Shown piece after piece: positions 39,776-50,419 of a stretch of DNA of 64,000 bases. A program made the translations under genes and the position numbers. The DNA lies in contig NC_072807.1 in the NCBI RefSeq assembly GCF_028583425.1, forward strand, positions 36,461,001 through 36,525,000, read 5' to 3'. Source of the stretch: Eublepharis macularius (lineage: Eukaryota > Chordata > Lepidosauria > Squamata > Eublepharidae). The notes beneath the pieces were generated by a model, which had not been told where the DNA came from, made no database searches, and was given only the letters and a program-made list of their open reading frames with translations. Position 1 is the first letter of the stretch, and each line of letters starts with the position of its first letter.

Positions 39776-42700
39776 GTACGTGTCCTTCCAGAGATACTCG
39801 GCTTTGCTCTCTTGCTTTGATTTTCTTGGTTTAACAGTCTGCAAACCCTTGTGTGATGCAGTTTTGATTTCTTGAGGGAAGGGTTCTTGTGACACTTTAA
39901 AGATGAGTAATTTTTGTGGCATAAACCTCAGTAGATGCAAGAAGTGCATCTTCTCAGTTAGGAGTCATAGATATACACAATCATAGAGAAAAAATACAGT
40001 GTACTTAAAATGCCATCAAATGCCAGCTGAGGATATGCTTTATGCTTCTGATCATGTGACCTCTAATCCATGAAAATTTCTGTCTATCCCAATCAATCAA
40101 CTGTGTTTTCATCCCACCCTAACCACAAAGAACTCAGGGTGGTCCATTTTTATTTTACTTTACTTCACAGCCTGCTTTTCTCACTAAGACTCAATGTGGA
40201 TTGCAGAATATTCTTTCTTTATTACCATTCATTTGACCCAGTGGTCTCGAACAGCCACTGGATTGCAGAATAAAAAATAGTGCAATGAAGAGTGCAGTAG
40301 GACAAGGATCGCAGAATCAGAGACCAATGCAAGCAGCAAACTACCAAAGGAGAGCTATACCATTAATGCAACACGGAAGGTGGATTATGGTATACGCCAA
40401 TAAAGGTGATATCTGCAAAGATCCTTGCGGTGGATTGCAATCCTGTTCCATTATAAAGGAGCCCTCCAGGAGTGTTCTAATTTCTGATTGGGATCTCTGG
40501 CAGAGAGCTTTTAGCCACATCTCCAAACTACAATTCCCAGAAATCTTTATGGGATCCATCCAAGTCATGTGGTCTAAAACTGGTATCATAGGGAGAGTGG
40601 GGTTAACAGTTTCTGGATTTCAGGGACAAGGGGGAATCCTATTAAGAAAACTTGAAGTTTGGACCTTAGGATATCATTCATTCATGAAATCTTTTCACAG
40701 GGGCTACCTTCTTCCGCCAATTTGAGAATGGAAATCACAAGCTGAACTGCAGCCAATCGGCTACTGAATATGTTTGGTACAAAGGCCGTTCATGGTCCCT
40801 ACAACAATTTGAACCTATTAGTAGCACTCAAACCAAGGATTCTCAACAACGATGTGTGGAACGTTCACTTTGCCCCCAAAAGGTCTTACCCTATACTACT
40901 TTCTCTCTTGGTGGAATATTTGCATGTGCTCCCTGGACCCCCCTTTTTACTAATTATACCCATTGCAGCATTTCTGATTTCTACCTTGTCGCAATCAGAA
41001 ACCGTACAGCAGGTGAGAAACATCTTTACGGTATCTGACGTTTTTTGGGATGACTTTAGAGAACTTGGATGGCGTGAAGCTGAGACAGGACACCTGTTGG
41101 AAAGAATACTGTCCTTTTTCAGAGGGAGCAGGCGCATGCAGGTTGCAGAGATATGCAGCATGGAGGAGGGAAAAGAGCTGGGGCTCAGCACCTCTCAGTA
41201 TGGGGTTGTAGAGAGACAGTGTGGTGTCATAGTTAGAGTGTCAGGCTAAGATTTGGGAGGTCCATATTCAAATCCCCACTCTACTATGGAAGCTTGGCGG
41301 GTGACCTTGGGCCAGTCCAACACACACAGCCTAGTGTATAGCACAGGGCTGTTGAAAGGATAAAATGGAAGAGAGAAGAAAGATGTAAGTTGCTTTGGGT
41401 TCCCGTTGGGGAGGAATGCAGGGTGTAAATGAAGTAAATATTTATGATCAGGTGACAAAATGGGAGACCCAATCAGTCGAATTTTGGGCCAGGATGGGGC
41501 TGCTTATACGTGGACAGCTGATAGCATGATGACCTAGAGGTGACCTAGAAGTTAGTAAGTTCCTTTAATATAACCAGGGCTGGTGCCACCATCGAGGTGG
41601 TGAGGCGGGCGCCGCAGGCACTGGGGCGCTGAAGGGGGCACCAGGGGCAGAGGCACATGCCACAGAGCTGGTGTGCTTGGCCTGCAGCTGCTGCAGCTGG
41701 CCAGCCCCGCGCCGCTGCCGCCACCAACACATGCCCCCGGCCAGGAACAGCAGCCACGGGCCTGGCACGGCAGGCGTCCGGGGCGGTGTGCAGAACTTCC
41801 CCAGCCACCCACCGCGCCCAACTGGGAGCACAGGCAGCCTTCGCACGCTGTCCCAGCTGCCTGCCGGCCAATGGGCCCGGCTTGCTGCATGATGACATCA
41901 TCACGTATTGATGTCATCATGCAGGCCCAGGGCACGCACGCACGCATTGTGCGCATGCGCGCACACGTAGGGACAGCCGTGGGTGCCAGAAACCCTGGCA
42001 ACACCCCTGAATATAACCCATCTCTGTGATTCATGTCTTCATTCCGGGGTGCTTCAGCAAGAATTGTCCCGAAGAGGCAACTTTGCTTTTTAATTAATTT
42101 AATTTAATTTAATTTAATTTATTATATTTATATTCCGCCCTCCCCGCTTTCGCAGGCTCAGGGCGGATAACAAATACAAACATCATTAGGTGCAAGTCTC
42201 TGCAGAAATAATAGAGCAGCGTTTACGTGCACCTAGTCAGTAGTATGAGAGACGATTGCATAATCTTGGTTTATTTCATTTTGTATTGCAGAAAAGGAAG
42301 TCTTTGGTAACGTCACGGAATCATTGAAACCTGTTCTGGCAGTCAAAGAAAAAGGCAACTTCACCCTTTCCTGTGAAGTTGAAATTAAGCATAAATCCAA
42401 AACATTTGCCTTGTACTGGATTAAGGACACCAGTCCAAGCGCTTGTCTTCTTTCAGCTTCAAATGAAGGCAATCATGGGAGTAATTTGTCCTTTGATGTC
42501 AACTGCTGTGTGGATCCTACAGTCAAAGAAAGGAGAGACAATCATTCAGTAATCTCGGATGACAGGAAGATAAACCACACGCTTACGATCTTCAATGCCA
42601 CTTCTTCTGACAGCGGAATGTATTTGTGCGTGGTTACTGCTTGGGAACATAAACACGTGTGGAAGATTGCTTATAATGTGTCTATAGAAGTTGAGAATAC

Positions 42701-45700
42701 CTATAACATGTCCATAAATGCTGAGAATCCCACAACACTGTGTGAGTTTACAACTGCTAATGGAATCAGCTAGAGGGGACCCCTAAGTGCGTATGATGGC
42801 GAGCGAGGATGTCTCCTTTCCCCTTTCTTGCCACTTACTCTGCCCTCCTCCCAACTTTCGTCCCCCACCCCCTTGCCAAACTGGCTCTAGGTCCTCACAA
42901 GGAAGGAGAGAAACTGAAAAGGGGATTTAATTCCATGAGAAATATCCCTAGTTTCCACTTTAGTTTTCTTGCCTCCAGTCTCTGCTCAGGTGTCATTACA
43001 AAAAATCCAAGACTGAAAAAAATACTCCGAGAATTTCAACACTTACTACATTCTTACAGTGCAATCTTAAGTAGAGTTACTGTAGTCTACACCCATTGAT
43101 TTCAATGGGCTCAGACTGGAGTAACTCTGTTTAGGATTGCACTGATAGATCCTCATCGGAGGCATATTATTCACTGTAAAAACATTAATAAATAATTTGA
43201 AAACAATGCCTCACTCAACAAATACGATTAAATAGCTTTTTTGCCTGTGTATGTGTAATGTGCCATCAAGTCGCAGCCACCTTAGGCCGACCCCGTAGGG
43301 TTTTTAAGGCAAGTGGTGTTTGGAGATGGGTCACCAATGCAACCCTAGATTTCCTTGGAGGTCCCCCATCCGGCCAGCCCTGCTTATCTTCTGAGATCTG
43401 ATGAGACTGGGCTAGCCTATAGATGTAATATTATTTCTAACTCTCTTTTTAGCTCCCCCTTCTACAAACGCATTACCCATCTCCCTCGGAGTGATTGGAG
43501 GTGTAATTCTCATTTGTGGGATAATGTGGCTCCTTTACTGGAAGAAGAAGTCAAAAGGTAACCAAAGAAGAACAAGACAAAGTGAAACCCTAAGTGTATA
43601 ATTTGTAGAAGCAGTTGCGTACAGGAACTTCAAAATGCTCATTTATCTTTTACAGGAAATCCTGTCGAACGACTTGGAAGGTAATCTATTTGCTATACTT
43701 TTTCTTAGATTCCCCCCCCCCCCAGCCAGATAGAAATTATTCTAAATTCATTTGTTGTCTATTTTTATTTAGGAATCAGGCAGCAGTTGAAATGGAAGGA
43801 GATGAGTGTAAGCATAATATTTTTTTATTATTTCACTGGAAGCGCTGGCTCACGTCAATTATAAAGTAAAAGAAATGAAGTATAAATGAAGTATGAATAA
43901 ATGAACATAAAAAATTTAGAAAACTGCATGAGAGGTTCTCAACGAATATGTTGCAAAACACACCATGAATATGGACCAGGAAGCTGAATTCAGACTGTTA
44001 AAACTTTGAATCAGATTCAGTATGTCTTGTGCTAAATGCAGGCTTGGTATGGGGTGGAGGCCCTTTCCATTTAAATTTCTTTTTCTAAATGCTGTCGTTG
44101 GAAGCCTTTTTATTTTGAGTGTTTTCATCACTGCTATTCAAGATTTGCTTGTTTGGTTGTTGGGGGTTTTCCGGGCTGTATTGCCGTGGTCTTGGCATTG
44201 TAGTTCCTGACGTTTCGCCAGCAGCTGTGGCTGGCATCTTCAGAGGTGTAGCACCAAAAGACAGAGATCTCTCAGTGTCACAGTGTGGAAAAGATGTAGG
44301 TCATTTGTATCTACTCAGGAGGGGTGGGGTTGAGCTGAGTCATCCTGTAAGAGTTTCCCAGGGTGTGGAATGCTAATGGCGGGAGGCTTCACTGTATCCT
44401 GAGGAGGTTCTTTTGCATATGGATTGGTGCTTGATGTGCTAATCTTCTCTGCAGGGCTATTGTCGGGTGTGGAGTGTTTTGTTGGCCTGGTGTTTTTTCA
44501 GAACTGGAGCCCATGCTCTGTTCATTCTTAAGGTTTCTTCTTTCCTGTTGAAGTTTTGCTTATGCTTGTGAATTTCAATGGCTTCCCTGTGCAGTCTGAC
44601 AAAGTAGTTGGAAGTGTTGTCCAGTATTTTGGTGTCCTGGAATAAGATACTGTGCCCTGTTGTATTTTTCGGGTGGGTCTGAATACTGCTTGAAGGTTGT
44701 GCTTTTTCATAAGCTTTCCCATCTGATCAGTAATTCCTTTGATATATGGCAAAAACACTTTTCCTGTAGGTGACTGTTTTTCCTTGGTTGTTTGATTCAT
44801 CCTGGGTTTGATTGCTCTTCGGATTTCATTTCTGGAGTAGCCATTTGCCTGAAGTGCGTGGTTTAGATGATTAATTTCCTCATTGAGAAAGCGCGGCTCA
44901 CATATCCGTCTTGCACGATCCACTAATGTTTTCATTATGCCTCTTTTCTGTCGGGGGTGGTGATTGGAGTTTTTGTGTAAGTACCGATCAGTATGAGTTG
45001 GTTTCCTGTAGACCTTGTGACCTAACTGAAAGTTTGCTTTGCGGATGACCAAGGTATCCAGGAATGAGAGTTTTCCCTCACTTTCTTTCTCCATTGTGAA
45101 TTGTATGTTCAGGTGGATGTTGTTGGTGGATGTTCAGGTGGATGTTGTTGGATGTCAAGCAGTATTCAGACCCACCCGAAAAATACAACAGATGCTACGA
45201 TCAGCAAAAGACAGCAGAGACCCCCTTACCTCTGCAGGAGTATACCGTATACCCTGCAGCTGTGGACAAGTTTACATCGGGACCACAAAGCGTAGCATCC
45301 AGACAAGAATAAAAGAACATGAAAGACACTGCAGACTTGGACAGCCTGAAAAATCAGCAGTGGCTGAACATAGCCTAACTCAAACAGGGCACAGTATCTT
45401 ATTCCAGGACACCAAAATACTGGACAACACTTCCAACTACTTTGTCAGACTGCACAGGGAAGCCATTGAAATTCACAAGCATAAGCAAAACTTCAACAGG
45501 AAAGAAGAAACCTTAAGAATGAACAGAGCATGGGCTCCAGTTCTGAAAAACACCAGGCCAACAAAACACTCCACACCCGACAATAGCCCTGCAGAGAAGA
45601 TTAGCACATCAAGCACCAATCCATATGCAAAAGAACCTCCTCAGGATACAGTGAAGCCTCCCGCCATTAGCATTCCACACCCTGGGAAACTCTTACAGAA

Positions 45701-47874
45701 TGACTCAGCTCAACCCCACCCCTCCTGAGTAGATACAAATGACCTACATCTTTTCCACACTGTGACACTGAGAGATCTCTGTCTTTTGGTGCTACACCTC
45801 TGAAGATGCCAGCCACAGCTGCTGGCGAAACGTCAGGAACTACAATGCCAAGACCACGGCAATACAGCCCTGAAAACCCCCAACAACCATCGTTCTCCGG
45901 CCGTGAAAGCCTTCGACAATACATTTGCTTGTTTCTTAACATGTCATTTTTACTGCATTTAGTCGTTATATGTTATTTATTTGTAACTGAAATTTTAAAA
46001 GAGTTAAAAGTTCTGCTAAAGCTGAAAAAATTGTGCTTGATGGAACTGAAAATCATGCAAAAGTATGATTCAGAGTCCATTTACACAAAGGACAAATGAA
46101 AATGGAGTGTGTGTGTCTGTGTGTGTTCATGCGTGTTCAGGAATAACACATTTACCATACACATCAGGGAGCGGGAAGCACTGTGTTTTCCCACGTTACT
46201 CCCTACAATACCCTGACTGCAAGTTAAAAAAAAAATAGTGCATCAGGGGAAAAAGTTCTTGCTCAGTTTGGATTAGCTGAGAGCTGAGTTCCACTCTCAG
46301 GAAAATCGAGCAGTGGTATGAAGCTCTTCTCTTATCGACGCCCCTGTCTGGCTATCAGCTGGCCTGGCAGATGCTGAAGGAAGCTATCCTCAGGCTTGTG
46401 ATGGGGAGGGAAGGCGGTTGCACCCCCTTGTTCCTTCTCCTTCCCTGGGTCCAGCAGCACACTCCAGCTGTCTCATCCCTTGACGTCTCCTTTGGCCCTC
46501 ACAAGAACCTGCTTTTAAGGGATTCTCTTTCCCTTCTCCCTGGCTTTCCTCCCAACCCCCACCCAGCCTCCCTGATTAGTCCTTCTCGCAGCCTGTTCAG
46601 GCTTGAAGGGGGGGTTGCCTCTTCAGTCCCCCCCCCCAGCCTAAGACGGGGCATTGGCTCAGCTCTCTGCCTGGATTGTCCTGGCTGCTGCTGGAGCTTC
46701 CTCAGTGGCTCCCTTGGGAGTCTGGAGTCTGTGCCTACCCTGGTTGCCAAAGCACTCCTGGAGGCCTGGCTGGGACTGGGCTGCCTGTGCTGTTGCAGGG
46801 CAGAGGGTTGCTTGCTGCCCAGGGCTGGGTGTCGGTGGCTGCTGTTCCACTGCAGAAGGTGGCCTGGGCATTTGTGGAGGTGCCTGCAGCTGCGGGGCTG
46901 ACAGAGGGACCAGGGCAGGGCTTGGGGAAGATGCCTGCTGTGCAGTGCCAGTGGGGGTGGTGGAATGGAGAACAGCATTTCTGGACAAGTAATAGAGTTG
47001 CCAGGTCCCCTTACCATCCCAACAGGAGGGGGAGGACCCAGCACTTACCTTCTCATTGCTCTCAGTGTTCTCCCATGCCTGTGTGATGACATCACTTCCA
47101 GGAAGTGACATCATTGTGCATGCTTGGGAGCACACATGTGTTCTCTCAGTGGGCCAATCTGAGGGCCAAGCTACACATGATGAATGACACTTGAACGGCA
47201 AGTGGATTTAGTGGAGGGCAAGTGAACAGGGAGAAATACACTTGCTGTTCAAGTGTCATTCGTCATGTGTAGCTTGGCCCTGAGCCCCAATTAGCCTGCT
47301 CTCATGGCAGTGTGATAATGTAATTCCTGGGAAGTGATGTCATCATGCTGCACTGCAAGTCTGCCCGGGACCCCTGTTCCCCCACCTTCCCCTAGGTGAG
47401 TGGTGGTGGTGGTGGGTGGAGGGTGGAAGCAGGGAATCTCCGGCCCCCACCGAGGGAATGGGATCCCTACAAGTCCCATTCCACATTGCATGCTGGTGTT
47501 TATTTGAAGCAGTCATATTTCTGAATACTGATCGGTAGAAAAGATAGGGACAGAACGATGTATGGCTTAGCTTTGAAATGAAAAATCCTTTCTTTTAGTG
47601 TCCCAATTTAAAAGCCAAAAGAGTTAACTTTTAATTTGCTTGTTTTAAACTTATTTTGGTTTTAATTCTTAGGATTCAAACTCTTTCTTGGACTTCTTTT
47701 GCTCTTACAGGCTCCCCATATGCAGTAAGCAGCCGGAATGATATAGACAGGATTGAACCTGTGTATTCATTGGTGACAGCGCCCAGAAAAGGCATCTCTT
47801 CGTTACCGGATGGCAAACCAACTTCTGAACCTGGAGAGAAAGTGCATACCGTCTATGCTGTGGTGACTAAATAG
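39712..47874 (+). CDS. Unnamed two-Ig-domain type I membrane receptor with ITSM-like tail
   Basis: Seven exons splice in frame: 39712-39775, 40701-41012, 42292-42741, 43453-43557, 43656-43680, 43773-43807 and 47711-47874, giving 384 residues. All introns are GT-AG; the first four are phase 1, as is usual for Ig-superfamily receptors. Residues 1-22 are a signal peptide (AMLFILILAFP). Exon 2 is an Ig-like domain (KLNCSQ...YVWYKG...GIFACAPW). Exon 3 is a V-type domain (FTLSCEV...LYWIKD...DSGMYLCVV) with extra cysteines and many N-glycosylation sequons. Exon 4 is the transmembrane helix (ISLGVIGGVILICGIMWLLYW, then KKK). The tail has Tyr at about 334, 349 and 379; TVYAVV at 377-382 fits the ITSM pattern TxYxx(V/I), and PVYSLV resembles it. 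Exon layout and tail recall SLAM/CD2-family receptors, but the V domain is membrane-proximal, so I do not assign a family. It probably acts as a leukocyte surface receptor (inference). Confidence 0.82.
40701..41012 (+). CDS. Ig receptor exon 2 (first Ig-like domain)
   Basis: This 312-nt exon, phase 1/1, follows TTTTCACAG and ends ACAGCAG|GTGAGA. It encodes an atypical Ig-like domain: Cys in KLNCSQ, Trp in YVWYKG, a CVERSLC pair, then GIFACAPW and YTHC. The usual DxGxYxC motif is absent. Confidence 0.8.
41212..41445 (+). mobile_element. Sauria-type tRNA SINE
   Basis: CAGTGTGGTGTCATAGTTAG, CAAATCCCCACTC and GGCTGTTGAAAGGATAAAAT, ending in a LINE-like tail. In intron 2 of the Ig receptor gene. 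Confidence 0.7.
41575..42009 (+). mobile_element. GC-rich non-autonomous hAT element, family D
   Basis: CAGGGCTGGTGCC to GGCAACACCCCTG; perfect 8-bp duplication AATATAAC (41567-41574, 42010-42017). The GC-rich interior creates several overlapping open frames with no protein similarity. It lies in intron 2 of the Ig receptor gene. Confidence 0.83.
42091..42190 (-). repeat. (AATTT)n with LINE/SINE 3' tail
   Basis: AATTTAATTT repeats precede TATATTTATATTCCGCCCTC and GGCTCAGGGCGGATAAC, a typical reverse-oriented reptile retroposon tail. A similar tail is at 25235-25400. Confidence 0.6.
42292..42741 (+). CDS. Ig receptor exon 3 (V-type Ig domain)
   Basis: This 450-nt exon, phase 1/1, follows TATTGCAG and ends CACTGT|GTGAGT. 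The domain has the B-strand Cys (LSCEV), core Trp (LYWIKD) and F-strand DSGMYLC. Extra Cys residues (SACLL, NCCVD) and eight or more NxS/T sequons are visible. Confidence 0.85.
43050..43145. mobile_element. Small terminal-inverted-repeat element, AGTGCAATC ends
   Basis: AGTGCAATCTTAAGTAGAG faces GTTTAGGATTGCACT around CCCATTGATTTCAATGGGC. Degenerate relatives lie near 16945-17035 and 35405-35490. Confidence 0.6.
43250..43425 (-). mobile_element. 5S-rRNA-derived SINE (reverse)
   Basis: GGAGGTCCCCCATCC, CTGAGATCTGATGAGA and CATCAAGTCGCAGCC; just upstream of the transmembrane exon of the Ig receptor gene. Confidence 0.65.
43453..43557 (+). CDS. Ig receptor exon 4 (transmembrane segment)
   Basis: This 105-nt exon, phase 1/1, has acceptor TTTTTAG and donor AAAAG|GTAACC. 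It encodes a hydrophobic helix, GVIGGVILICGIMWLLYW, with a basic stop-transfer KKKSK. Confidence 0.85.
43656..43680 (+). CDS. Ig receptor exon 5 (micro-exon, cytoplasmic)
   Basis: This 25-nt exon lies between TTTTACAG and GGAAG|GTAATC and encodes GNPVERLG. It shifts the phase from 1 to 2; the next exon restores phase 1. Confidence 0.65.
43773..43807 (+). CDS. Ig receptor exon 6 (micro-exon, cytoplasmic)
   Basis: This 35-nt exon has acceptor TTATTTAG and donor GAGT|GTAAGC and encodes RNQAAVEMEGDE. It keeps the frame open into exon 7. Confidence 0.65.
44198..44250 (-). ncRNA. Hammerhead-ribozyme-like motif in the Penelope tail (left copy)
   Basis: The minus strand repeats the CTGAAGA / stem / GAAACGTC arrangement of the right copy, with the CTGAAGA box at 44237-44243. 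Confidence 0.45.
45795..45840 (+). ncRNA. Hammerhead-ribozyme-like motif in the Penelope tail (right copy)
   Basis: CTGAAGA (45800-45806) fits the CUGANGA core. It is followed by a stem (GCCAGC...GCTGGC), then GAAA and CGTC (45827-45834). Penelope-like elements are known to carry hammerheads with very short stem III. The inverted left copy has the same motif at about 44200-44250 on the minus strand. Confidence 0.5.
46300..47160. other. GC-rich intronic block, no gene recognised
   Basis: Several overlapping open frames of 110-180 codons exist here on both strands because stop codons are rare in GC-rich DNA. None shows family motifs, and none is flanked by convincing splice sites. AGTTGCCAGGTCCCC and GAAGTGACATCA near 46990-47110 look repeat-derived. 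Confidence 0.5.
47163..47280 (+). mobile_element. 118-bp palindromic MITE (copy 11)
   Basis: Same family; perfect 3-bp duplication TGA. It lies in the last intron of the Ig receptor gene. Confidence 0.8.
47711..47874 (+). CDS. Ig receptor exon 7 (tyrosine-motif tail, stop)
   Basis: After CTCTTACAG this exon encodes 54 residues ending VHTVYAVVTK and TAG. Three Tyr motifs are present: SPYAVS, EPVYSLV and HTVYAVV, the last a match to the ITSM consensus. AATAAA follows at 47879-47884 and again at 48108-48113. Confidence 0.82.
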
Positions 47875-48107
47875 AGAAAATAAAATCTTCTGCTTGCAAC
47901 CAAATTTGCTTTTGAATATGTCTGTCCATCCTCTAAAATTAAAGGATGCCCTTTGATTTTCAAATAATTTTAATCCATAGAAATTTGATTTGCATACAAG
48001 AGAATCCACCAAGGTTTTTGAATCAGGTGACTGGCTAGTTAAAACAACCAGCCAGATGCCTCAGTTTCACCAGGACAGGGCAGGCATCATTTAAATATGT
48101 GACTAGA

Positions 48108-48113
48108 AATAAA
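48108..48113 (+). terminator. Possible polyadenylation signal of the Ig receptor gene
   Basis: AATAAA lies about 235 bases past the stop. A closer copy at 47879-47884 is only four bases after the stop codon; either could be used. Confidence 0.4.
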
Positions 48114-48399
48114 AACACAAGGGCTACTGAAAATTCAAAGTGTTTGCTTATTATAAAAAAAAAAAAACTCTCCTAAACATTCTCTTCCAAAGTTTTAAAA
48201 TATTTGTCTAGGCAACGCAGTGCCGCACAGTTCCCAAGGAGCAGTGCAGAAATTCAAATGAGCAAGATTAATTGCAATCCAATTTTGAGCACTTGATAAA
48301 GAAGCACTCTTCTTTCCGAGCATTCAAGAATGGATACTTTTCATCTTTCAAATTTGCTATTTTAGGGGAGAAACAATTGCACTTCACCAATATTCTTTA

Positions 48400-48598
48400 C
48401 TTCATGTATACTCTGCCTTTCTCCCCACCGTGGCTTTCATCGTTTTTCTCTGCTCCATTTAATCTTCATAACAACCTTGCGAAGTAGGTTAGGTGCAGAG
48501 TGTGCGACTGGCCCAAGGTCACCCAGCAAGCGTCCACGGCAGAGTGAAGATTCGAACCTGGGTCTTCCACTCTAACCACTACACCCCACTGTTTCTCA
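48400..48598 (-). mobile_element. Sauria-type tRNA SINE (reverse)
   Basis: AATCTTCATAACAACCTTGC, GGTCACCCAGCAAGC, ACTCTAACCACTACACCCC. Confidence 0.7.
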
Positions 48599-49184
48599 CT
48601 TAGCTAGTGGTTCTATCTACTTGAAGCAGTTATATGTACTAGAGCAACACAATTTAACACTGGCCCGTGAAATATTCAGTACATTTAAAACAGCTGAGCG
48701 AGTTGATTTTGGAATTCATTTCGTGCTGTTTGTGTGTTGTTTAGACTTAACAAACTGGACTGTAGCACCATTTTTTCAGGCAGCTATTTTTCCACATTTG
48801 AAAAAGCTATTAAAAATAATGAATTGACTCTTTATCTCTGACAACATCAGTCCACAAAGATTCCTAAAAGGTGCAGGGTTTATATTCCCAACTCATTTAT
48901 TTAAGTTGTACAGAGTGCTAAAGAAGAAACAAAACTCAGATTTCAGCAATGGTCAAATCCGAAAGATGTCCTGTACGACAAACCCTGGCACAGGAAATAT
49001 TGAAAAGGAAGCTGCCTAGAAAGTCTGGACTTCTTCAGTTCTAGGCCACTAGATGTCACCTGTACTTAGGTAATATTCTTTTTTTTTCCCTGCAAGGAGA
49101 TTTGAGAAACTTAAGCCATGCCTAGAAAATGTTTGATGTCTATGCATCTGAAAACTGCAGATGTGCTTTCGTTTTGCAAACTGA

Positions 49185-49302
49185 GGGCCAAGCTACACGT
49201 GACGAATGACACTTGAACGGCAAGTGGATTGAGTGGAGGGCAAGTGAACAGGGAGAAATACACTTGCCGTTCAAGTGTCATTCATCACTTGTAGCTTGGC
49301 CC
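49185..49302 (+). mobile_element. 118-bp palindromic MITE (copy 12)
   Basis: Same family; perfect 3-bp duplication TGA. Confidence 0.8.
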
Positions 49303-49559
49303 TGATGCCTGCTGGCTGCTGAACATTTTATTCCATTTAGAGAGGACTTAAAACGTAAGATACTTATTTTCACTGAGGGCGCTGATGATGTTTAGCATTT
49401 GCATAGCGATTTTTGAACATTCAAAGTGCTTTGCGTATTTCATCTTATTGTAATTTTAACAACGAAAACTCCATAAGGTAGGCCTCAATGATCCCCGTAT
49501 TACAGATGGGAGAGGAAGCTGTGGCTGTGGAACTGTGGGCTCCCTAAATCCTTCTATCT

Positions 49560-49748
49560 AGTTAGCACATTTTCCCCCACCCTTCCTTAAAGAAACACAG
49601 ACCTGCTCCCCGCCCCCATTTCATCTTCACCACAAGCCTGTGAGATAGGTTAGGCCGATAGTGTACAAGGGATTCAAGATCATCCAGAGACAAATGAGGA
49701 TTTGAACTTCCACAGGCTAGTCTAGTAACTGTAACCATAACCCTTACA
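49560..49748 (-). mobile_element. Sauria-type SINE, degenerate (reverse)
   Basis: CATCTTCACCACAAGCCTGT and GATAGGTTAGGCCGATAG match the reversed SINE body. Confidence 0.5.
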
Positions 49749-49826
49749 GTGGTTCTCCAATTCATGAACTCAAAACAGAGGCAGCATTCGAACTAGGGAC
49801 TTCTTAATTCATAGCTCAGCTTCTTA

Positions 49827-49944
49827 GGGCCAAACTACAAGTGACAAATGACACTTGAACGGCAAGTGGATTGAGTGGAGTGCAAGTGAACAGGGAGAAA
49901 TACACTTGCCGTTCAAGTGTCATTTGTCACTTGTAGCTTGGCCC
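49827..49944 (+). mobile_element. 118-bp palindromic MITE (copy 13)
   Basis: Same family; perfect 3-bp duplication TTA. Confidence 0.8.
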
Positions 49945-49949
49945 TTAGA

Positions 49950-50419
49950 CCCTACTGCTAAACCAGAGAGAAAGCATGTTGAAAAGAATACTTCATTACA
50001 GAAGTCTGTAGGCCATCTGGGGAAGTGGTTATTTAGAAGCATGGCTAATATGCAAAAGTGTTTCATTTGAATCAGTCAATTTATAAATTAGCAGTCCAAT
50101 AAATGATCAACCCCCCCCCCCCCCGCCCAAATCTTCATTGGGCTAGCAGCCCTAGGGATAACCCTTAGAGGTGCCCAGTCTGAAGATGCTAAAACGAGTA
50201 AGGAAGGAATAAGTCAGAGAGAACAGATGACTCAGTGGAACCGTCAAATGGTGATCAAAATTTGTTGCTATCCAGGTTTCTAAACAGAGCTGTTATGATA
50301 TATGAATCTTGGAATCCTGATCATCTTTTTCGGAAGACTGCAGAGAAGATAGGCACTTTTTTCTTGTTGAACGATTGGACCTCTTCACTCTTTTGTTCAA
50401 GCGACAGACAAAAATGAAA
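49950..50419. other. Intergenic, no gene seen
   Basis: Poly-C run at 50110-50124; no coding or repeat signature otherwise. Confidence 0.4.

Larger units (their letters stand above)
44155..45922. mobile_element. Penelope-like element, inverted two-copy insertion
   Basis: The insertion is flanked by a 12-bp duplication, ATTTGCTTGTTT (44143-44154 and 45923-45934). The left part (minus strand, to ~45094) carries Penelope reverse-transcriptase end motifs (FLDTLVIRK, GHKVYRKPTHTDRYLHKNS, HHPRQKRGI). The right part (plus, from ~45155) carries a GIY-YIG-type endonuclease (SAGVYRIPCSCGQVYIGTTK). Both parts end in the same ~200-bp tail in opposite orientation, so the whole forms a large inverted repeat. 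It is a broken copy in the last intron of the Ig receptor gene. Confidence 0.8.

Noticed and set aside
41552-42034. GC-rich open frames of up to 160 codons
   Set aside because: They lie inside a hAT element with an 8-bp target duplication and have no domain similarity.
46371-47201. Overlapping open frames of ~180 codons
   Set aside because: They overlap on both strands in GC-rich intronic DNA, with no domain and partial overlap with a MITE.
39712-47874. Calling the Ig receptor a SLAM-family member
   Set aside because: ITSM and exon layout agree, but domain order and cysteine pattern do not, so only a description is given.
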